Shown piece after piece: positions 19,032 through 24,753 of a stretch of DNA of 24,753 nt. Origin of the DNA: Chromera velia (taxonomy: Eukaryota; Sar; Chromeraceae); the NCBI GenBank assembly GCA_018398765.1, contig JAHBMJ010000614.1, positions 19,448-44,200 on the forward strand, in the 5' to 3' direction. A program made the translations under genes and the position numbers. The notes under the pieces were generated by a model. The model did not search any database, was not told where the DNA came from, and saw only the letters and a list, made by a program, of their open reading frames with translations. Positions within the stretch are counted from its first letter, which is position 1. Each line of letters opens with the position of its first letter.

Positions 19032-20110
19032 TTACGAACAAGCACTTGCTGACCGGTGCACCAGACTGCCACCAGTGAAGATGTTCAGTTGTTTAACAGA
19101 GTCCACTGTAGATTGTCGCACAAGGAAGACGTAAGTGAACAGGCGGGCAATCAGAGAGACTTCCTCTGCATTGGTTCTCACTCGACAGGCACTTGCAGCC
19201 TCCTCCCACTCCCTTTCTCTCCCTTGCACAATCGCTTTACACTCTTCAGAGGAAGGGGAGAACACTGCTCCTTCCCCCTTCAAGAAATCTCCGGGATTGC
19301 GTCTGATCTCATCAGCAAGTTCCCTCCATCTATCACTTCCTCCCTCTGCGGCCTTCGTAAGTCGAAAGTACAGTCTCTCGAACGACTCATCCGAAACAGT
19401 CTCGAGAACTGTTACAGCCCGGCTCACTCTCCCCGGAACTGTTCCCAAGGGGTCAGTCTCTCCAAGGTTAGCCATCGTTTATGCCACAGCCCCTCTCACT
19501 GCTTCCTATGCGTGGAGTATTCTTCTTTGGTCATCACAGCGGACCCATAACAACGCTTTCCCCCTTTCGTCTTGGTAAGTGAAGTAAGCTTCGTTGTCAT
19601 CGTGGCGTCTCCAAGTCACGAAATTGGAGTCGTTCGGACAAATGGCTGCAAGGGAATGCAAACAAATTTCAGCAAGACAAGAAATGTCCACACGTCTTTC
19701 AATGTGCATTGGGGATTTTTTAGAGCCGATCGAGGCCAACATACCTGGAATAGACGTTTCCGCTCGAAGACTGGACGGAGAAACAGTAGTGTCCAATACT
19801 TTCCGATTTCCGTGCGGTAGGTTTTGTTCAGGGCCTCTACCTGTCCAAGAGATCTCTGAGTGACGTTCTGCGGAACCCCAGGCTGGCCTCTGCCTTCTCT
19901 TGAACGGCGCGATGACCGCCGAGACCTGCCGTAGCCCCCTTTGCCCCTACCGCCACTCTGAGCAGGTCTAGGAGCAGGTTGTGGAGCCCTTGTAGCCCTC
20001 AGTTAGCAGACCGTAAAACTGAAAGACCTCAACACGTCCTTAATGAGATTGGCCACTCTTGAGAACAGCCACATTCTCAGACTGATGTCTCTCAATGCAG
20101 CATACACTGG
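19032..20110 (-). pseudogene. Decayed gene in copy 2, same unknown family as 14436-15558
   Basis: The segment around AEGGSDRWRELADEIRRNPG is intact here where copy 1 has lost 7 nt. Further upstream the minus-strand frame is broken by a TAG and a TAA where copy 1 has CAG and CAA (about 19470-19530). The donor CAG|GTATGT is conserved near 19745. The 3' end differs from copy 1 by a 9-nt insertion (ACTGCCACC region near 19065). Neither copy alone is functional as read. Confidence 0.45.
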
Positions 20111-20496
20111 TCCCCATGCTGGGTAACTTGGAGAACCGTTTGACCTGCTTTATATAATTCCCAATTAATTCAGAAAAGTTGATTGGATAAATTTTTTGAG
20201 AAGTTCACTCACATGGACAGTTACGTCCTTTTTTAGTACACTTGCCCACCTTTGTTCGCTCGTCTCTGTGAATGTGCCGTAGATTTGAAGTATATATATA
20301 AGAGAGCAAGGTTGACTCTTGAAAATCCTGCCTCAAATCAGAAATCAACTCTCACAGCAAGTCGACTCATGTCGAATGCAGTGGCGGATCCGCCGGCCGG
20401 ATCGACTATACAGTGCAACACTTTTTGCAATATGCATGCACTCCTTAATTGAATCGCACGCGCACGCGTGCGCGCGTTGCATGTAACACTGCATCC

Positions 20497-21599
20497 CCTC
20501 GATCAATTAATCAACAAAGAACCAGAGAGACACTATAAAGATACTGCTCCTGCCGTGGCCCCCGGCCATGGTATCTGTTAAGGCTCTTAGCCGCACCTAT
20601 AGAAAAAAAAAGTTAAATTACCAATAAATCGGGTTACATTTGCCTTTCGGGACCCGCGCTTTCCGGCAACTGTATACTGTTAGTGTGCGCGAGGAAAGAG
20701 TGAGTGCAAAGGGTGTGCGGGGCACGTAATGAATTAGCGCCCTGCGCCATGCATTACCAAAAGGGTGCAGTATTGCCTTTCGAGCCCAGCTTGCATGCAG
20801 TATGATTGGTTCGCTACCAGATATCAGTGGACTTTCAGTGTAGCAGCATACAAGAAAACGGCTCAGTCTTTTTGAGCCTGTCTTAATGAATGATGCATGT
20901 ATATGAACACTATTCTCCTATACTGAATCGGGGTAGATGGATACGCATTGAGGCTAGGCCATGCCGGGAGGAGGCTAAGAGGTAGTAACCATTCTTGTCA
21001 GTGAAGCGTCGAGGCTAGCTGACATTCGTATCTTTCGTTCCACTTCTGGGGGTTCGCTGTTTGAGCGCAACCCCAAGCAATACCCAACATATACAGCGCG
21101 TGCATAGCGAATATGCACCTTTTGTCTAACCTTGATGTATCAGTACATATATATGCAAAAACACACATGGAGGCGAATTGTACGTAGATTCGATCATCTG
21201 TGTAGTTTTCAAGGAAGGCGATAAAGCATACCGTCTAAGTGAAGCTGTTCTAAATTGCTCCATTGTTTGACTATGTTACCAAGCTCAGTGGCAAGTTAAG
21301 ACATACTGCCTTACAGAGTCAGGAGTAAGCCGCACCATGACTGAGTGTGCTTGACAAAGAAAAAAAACGGTTAATTTGATCTGCAGGAACCTCTTTTTGC
21401 CCATCTTTTTTCTTTTTACTTGGCCCCTCTTATCGTTCTTCAGCAGCTGGTTTCTCGACTTCCTTCTACCTCCACTTGAAGATTTGGGATGCAAAATACT
21501 GTCTATATATAGTGTGTATCACTGTGGATGCTATAGTATTCGCTTTCAAATGTTGTGGAGAGGCTCGCCGTGTATGAGTCCAGCGCTTGGTGAGTTCAA
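20497..21599. other. Mostly featureless spacer; one hairpin and one hydrophobic open frame
   Basis: A GGGGTTCGC / GCGCAACCCC imperfect hairpin lies at 21048-21074. Three GAGGCTA repeats occur between 20950 and 21017. After TGATCTGCAG (21386) a frame reads NLFLPIFFLFTWPLLSFFSS and stays hydrophobic, which may be an exon or T-rich noise. No tRNA or snRNA was recognised. Confidence 0.35.
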
Positions 21600-23300
21600 G
21601 AGGGAGAGATGTGAACAGAAGCCGTTTGGGCCTGTGAATAAAGCTAGGTAAGCAAGTGTGTGAACAGAAGCCGTTTGGGTGTCTGGGTGAATGTTTGGGC
21701 GTACGGGTGCATGGAGAAAGAGGGGCATGGAAAGGAAGTGTGTGCAATAACAGAATCCGCTTAGATCTGCAGGTGGATGAATGAAGAGAGACGGAGAAAG
21801 CGAACGTGTTTATAAGTATGTATAAGTTTGTGAACAGAAGCCGTTTGGGCGTGTAAGCAAGATAAGGAGAACGAGTTACACAACAGAAGCCGCTTAGGCC
21901 CGTGGATGAATGAAGAGAGATCAATTGTATGTCATTAAAGAAAAGCCGCTTGGGCCGTTGGTTAGGCCTGTGGATAAATGAAGAGGGATTAAGTGTATGA
22001 ACAGAAACATACAAAAGCCGCTTAGGCCTATGGATGAGTGAAGAGAGACAGGGAGAATGAGTATGTGAACAGAAGCCGTTTAGGCATGTGGGTGAATGAA
22101 AGGAGACACGGAGCTACAAGGAGAGCGAGTGTATGAACAGAAGCCGCTTGGGCATGTGGGTGAATGAAGGGAGTGTGTGAACAGAAGCTGGTTGGGCGTG
22201 CGGGCGAAGAAAGAGAGACAAGGAGAACGAGTGTGTGAATAGAAGCTAAGAACATAAGCTGTTTAGGCCTGTAGATAAATGAAGAGGGATCAATTGTGTG
22301 TTATTAAACAAAAGCCATTCGGGCCTATGGTTAGGCCTCGCTAGGCATGTGGATGAATGAAGAGATATCAAGTGCATAAACAGAAGCCGCTTAGGCCTGC
22401 TGATAAATTAAGAGAAACAGGGAGAGTGAGTGTATGAACAGAAGCCGTTTGGGCGTGTGGGTGAATGAAGAGAGACAAGGAGATACAAGGAGAGCGAGTG
22501 TGTGAATAGAAGCTGGTTAGGCGTGCGGGCGAAGAAAGAGAGACAAGGAGAACGAGTGTGTAAACAGAAGCTAGGAACATAAGCCGTTTGGGCCCGTAGA
22601 TAAATGAAGAGGGATCAATTGTGTGTCATTGAATAAAAGCCACTCGGGCCTATGGTTAGGCCTCGCTAGGCCTGTAGATGAATGAAGAGATATCAAGTGC
22701 ATGAACAGAAGCCGCTTGGGCCTGCTGATGAATTAAAAGAGACAGGGAGAGTGAGTGTGTGAACAGAAGCCGTTTGGGTATGTAGGTGAATGAAGAGAGA
22801 TAAAGAGATACAAGGAGAGTAAGTGTGTGAACAGAAGCCGCTTGGGCCTCATGCAGTGAATCAATAAAGAATAATGAAGAGAGACATGGAAAGTGAGTGT
22901 CTAAACAGAAGCCGTTTGGGGCATCACGACGGTGTGGGTGCATGAACATAGATAAAGAAAGCGAGTGTGTGAACCGATGTGAACAAGCTAGGTGAACAGG
23001 AGCCGGTTGGGCGTGTGGGTGAATAAAGAAGGATAAGGACTCGCACAAGCATATCAGCAGAAGATATTTGCATAGGCGTGTGGGTACCTAAATGAATAGA
23101 GACAGCCTGTCACTAAGAGAGAATGAGACTCAGTGTGTAAACAAAACTTCAAGCCGCTAGGGCCTGAAATAGAAATAAACGAAGAGAGACAGAGAGAGCA
23201 GGTATGTGAACAAAAGCCATTCGGGCATATAGATGTGAGAGTGTTAATAGAAGCCGTTAACTTTGGGCATGTGGGTGAGTGATCGAAGAGAGACAGGGAA
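21600..23300 (+). repeat. Minisatellite with 325-bp higher-order repeat
   Basis: Roughly 25 degenerate subunits of about 58-76 bp share GTGTGTGAACAGAAGCCG, then YTTRGGC and TGAATGAAGAGAGACA. Five distinguishable subunits form a higher-order unit: 22173-22497 is followed directly by 22498-22822, both exactly 325 bp, and a more diverged version precedes them. The period is not a multiple of three, so open frames on the minus strand (Leu/Ser/His-rich) are not conserved across units and are not called as genes. Confidence 0.9.
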
Positions 23301-23415
23301 AATGAGGGAGTAAGCGACTAAGCAAGTGAGACAGTGAGTGAGTAAATTAGTGAGGAAAGCAAGAATGACTCAGTGAGTCAGTGACTAAGTGTGTTGGTGA
23401 CTCTGAGTGAGTAAG
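23301..23415 (+). repeat. Degenerate GTGA/GTAA short tandem array
   Basis: AGTGAGTGAGTAA-like tetranucleotide-phased sequence grades out of the minisatellite. Confidence 0.6.
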
Positions 23416-24188
23416 TGAACACAACCAACTACAGCAACTAATATAGCAAACGTAGCAAGCGTGTAGTTTTAGACTTGTATAACGTTGTGTTCAAACATTT
23501 TATAGACTAGCTCACAGTCTTAGTCACAGCTAGATGATTTAAAAGAGCAAGTTGATAATAGAAAGCGTACATAATGTTTGGCTACTACATATGCTATTAT
23601 GCTACTACTAGAATGGCTAAAATATAAATGAAAATAAATGAAAGAAACATTATAGCATGTGTGTTTGTATGTAAAAGACTTATATATTGACTTCGTAAAT
23701 AAAAAATAAAAATATAAGTAGATTTAAGCGGGGAGCACTGTGATTTTTAACTTTTTTAAAAGCAAAAATAAGTTGTTAAAGATTTATCAGTAATGTATTG
23801 CTGTGGTTACAATTTCATTTTCTCTTTCACGTTTATTCACGTTCACACCATGTGTTAGCGAAGTCCTTGTACGTCATTAATTTTCTTATTAGCAAATGTA
23901 TTTAATAGCAGAGCTCTTCTTGTTTCTTCTTTTTAACCGTCTTGAAGCCCGTCCAGCCATCTCCGGCCCTCTACGGTATTTACAGATACCGCGGCTATGC
24001 CTTTGCGCAGCCAACAACCGTGATTGAGGGTTTGTCATGCACTATATATTAATATGGGAAGGGGAACCTGTTGTATGCATGTACCACGATCATAGACGCA
24101 CCTCTCAGTGCTCTCATCCTATCTCACCCCTAGGGGCCACGGCATATCCCGTAGGGACATTACAATTGATTAATACAGTGAGCATATT
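23416..24188. other. AT-rich stretch; no gene seen
   Basis: From 23440 to about 23930 the sequence is AT-rich with many stops in all frames. It becomes GC-balanced after 23940. No promoter, RNA gene or exon could be supported. Confidence 0.5.
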
Positions 24189-24290
24189 TTGTCTGCATGC
24201 ACTTTTTTTCCCATTTGTCCACACGTGGTTACCGTAGTGGGCCCGACCGACTCACCCAGTGCCAGGGTCTTTGGTAGGCCCGCGCCATAC

Positions 24291-24675
24291 GGCTTGCAAG
24301 AACTGTCTACATGCAAGAGTCCATTTTGGTACCTCCGACAGTCACTTTGGCTGCAAGTTTGGCATGGGAGAACGCTACTCAGTTCTCTAAAACGCCCACT
24401 TCTTTCACCAAGGCATTTTGTTTCGAACAAACAAGGCCTCCACCTACTATGGAAACTTGCAGTTCTTCTTAACATTCTCTTGTTCGATCATCCGTCTCCC
24501 CGTCTCCATCCCTGTTTCACTTCTTTTTACCAAATCAGGATATATCAGAGCAGGGGCGTTTTCATTTTTATGTGCATTCGCTACTCTCTTTCAAAATTGT
24601 CTGTGCTTTAAAATTTTCAAAAAGACTCACAAAAAGGAGACAAATCGGAGTGATACTGTTTTTCCAAGGCAGTAG
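24291..24675 (+). CDS. Possible C-terminal part of a TLC-domain (TRAM/LAG1/CLN8-like) membrane protein
   Basis: Two adjacent frames carry pieces that look alike to TLC proteins: QELSTCKSPFWYLRQSL, resembling the E-x-S-T block before a conserved aromatic/Arg motif, and then KASTYYGNLQFFLTFSCSII followed by RLPVSIPV, resembling the N-x-x-x-F-F-x(n)-R helix. A third hydrophobic segment (AGAFSFLCAFATLF) and a Lys-rich cytosolic tail (FKKTHKKE) end at TAG 24673. The two frames are offset. A 31-nt intron (GTTCTC to CCAAG) would join them in phase, but a frameshift or pseudogene is equally possible. TLC proteins act in ER membranes, for example in ceramide synthesis. The 5' part is not resolved. Confidence 0.3.
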
Positions 24676-24696
24676 TAGCAAGCATATCGACGAGAG

Positions 24697-24753
24697 ATTC
24701 TCTCTCTTTCACTCCCTCCCTCCCTCCCTCCCTCTCTCCCTTCCCCCCCCCCC
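24697..24753 (+). repeat. Pyrimidine microsatellite (TC)n-(CCCT)n-(C)n at the window end
   Basis: TC repeats grade into CCCT units and then 11 or more C at the edge, the same kind of homopolymer that borders the two N tracts. Confidence 0.9.

Larger units (their letters stand above)
17302..20496 (-). repeat. Large duplicated unit, copy 2 (3.2 kb)
   Basis: It is collinear with copy 1 and shorter mainly by the missing AT-rich segment. Over 15110-15314 versus 19659-19863 I found a single mismatch. Around 13510-13680 versus 17990-18160 there are about eight differences, nearly all C-to-T or G-to-A going from copy 1 to copy 2. Copy 2 has about 26 extra bases near 18634-18660. Confidence 0.8.

Noticed and set aside
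12114..20496. Helitron interpretation of the duplicated unit (5' TC after A, palindrome near the 3' end)
   Set aside because: No CTRR end, no following T, and no Rep/helicase motif seen.
12114..20496. The two large copies as giant LTRs of one element
   Set aside because: They do not begin TG or end CA, no target duplication flanks the pair, and the spacer lacks retroelement genes.
20497..21599. tRNA or small nuclear RNA genes
   Set aside because: GTTCGA-like B boxes and cloverleaf pairings were looked for and not found; only a simple hairpin remains.
21466..23048. Minus-strand Leu/Ser/His-rich proteins in the minisatellite
   Set aside because: The 325-bp period is not a multiple of three and stops recur, so the frames are not maintained.
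1..24753. Dinoflagellate spliced-leader gene or CRISPR array
   Set aside because: No spliced-leader-like core was found, and the tandem repeats lack uniform repeats with unique spacers.

Overview
The window reads as nuclear DNA of a microbial eukaryote. Genes are sparse and split by GT-AG introns of about 100 to 730 bp. Non-coding space is full of microsatellites, a higher-order minisatellite and interspersed repeats, and assembly gaps sit at G/C homopolymers. No operons, Shine-Dalgarno-led genes, tRNAs, rRNAs or CRISPR arrays were seen. An algal or alveolate protist, for example a chromerid, would fit the many TGCATGCA palindromes and the intron style, but that placement is a guess.

Layout. 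600-1855 (+): two joined exons of an unrecognised multi-pass membrane protein, with an in-frame TAG inside the first exon. 2361-3131: microsatellites around a 292-N gap. 3444-6396: a SINE-like repeat interrupted by a complete small LTR retrotransposon (3514-6301) with 331-bp LTRs, a 5-bp target duplication and an initiator-Met-like primer site, but no gag or pol. An uninterrupted copy of the SINE-like repeat lies at 6541-6705. 7599-9208 (-): tubulin-folding cofactor A in three exons. 9932-11930 (+): the ESCRT-III subunit CHMP6/VPS20 in five exons. The two housekeeping genes are head to head across a GC-rich, TGCATGCA-containing spacer of about 720 bp and are the only confidently named genes.

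12114-15955 and 17302-20496 are two direct copies of a 3.2-3.8 kb unit of unknown type. Each carries a decayed minus-strand gene of a family I do not recognise, with an Arg/Gly/Ser-rich basic segment. The copies differ mostly by transitions, and each has its own stops or frameshifts, which suggests cytosine-deamination or RIP-like decay. The 1.35-kb spacer between them may hold a secretory-signal exon (16615-16728).

21600-23300 is a minisatellite of about 58-76-bp subunits containing two abutting 325-bp higher-order units. 24291-24675 may be the last part of a TLC-domain membrane protein, ending near a CCCT microsatellite and a C run at the window edge.

The most notable systems are the non-autonomous LTR element nested in a SINE-like repeat and the decayed duplicated unit. 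CHMP6 (membrane scission) and TBCA (beta-tubulin folding) are unrelated housekeeping functions that may share a bidirectional promoter.
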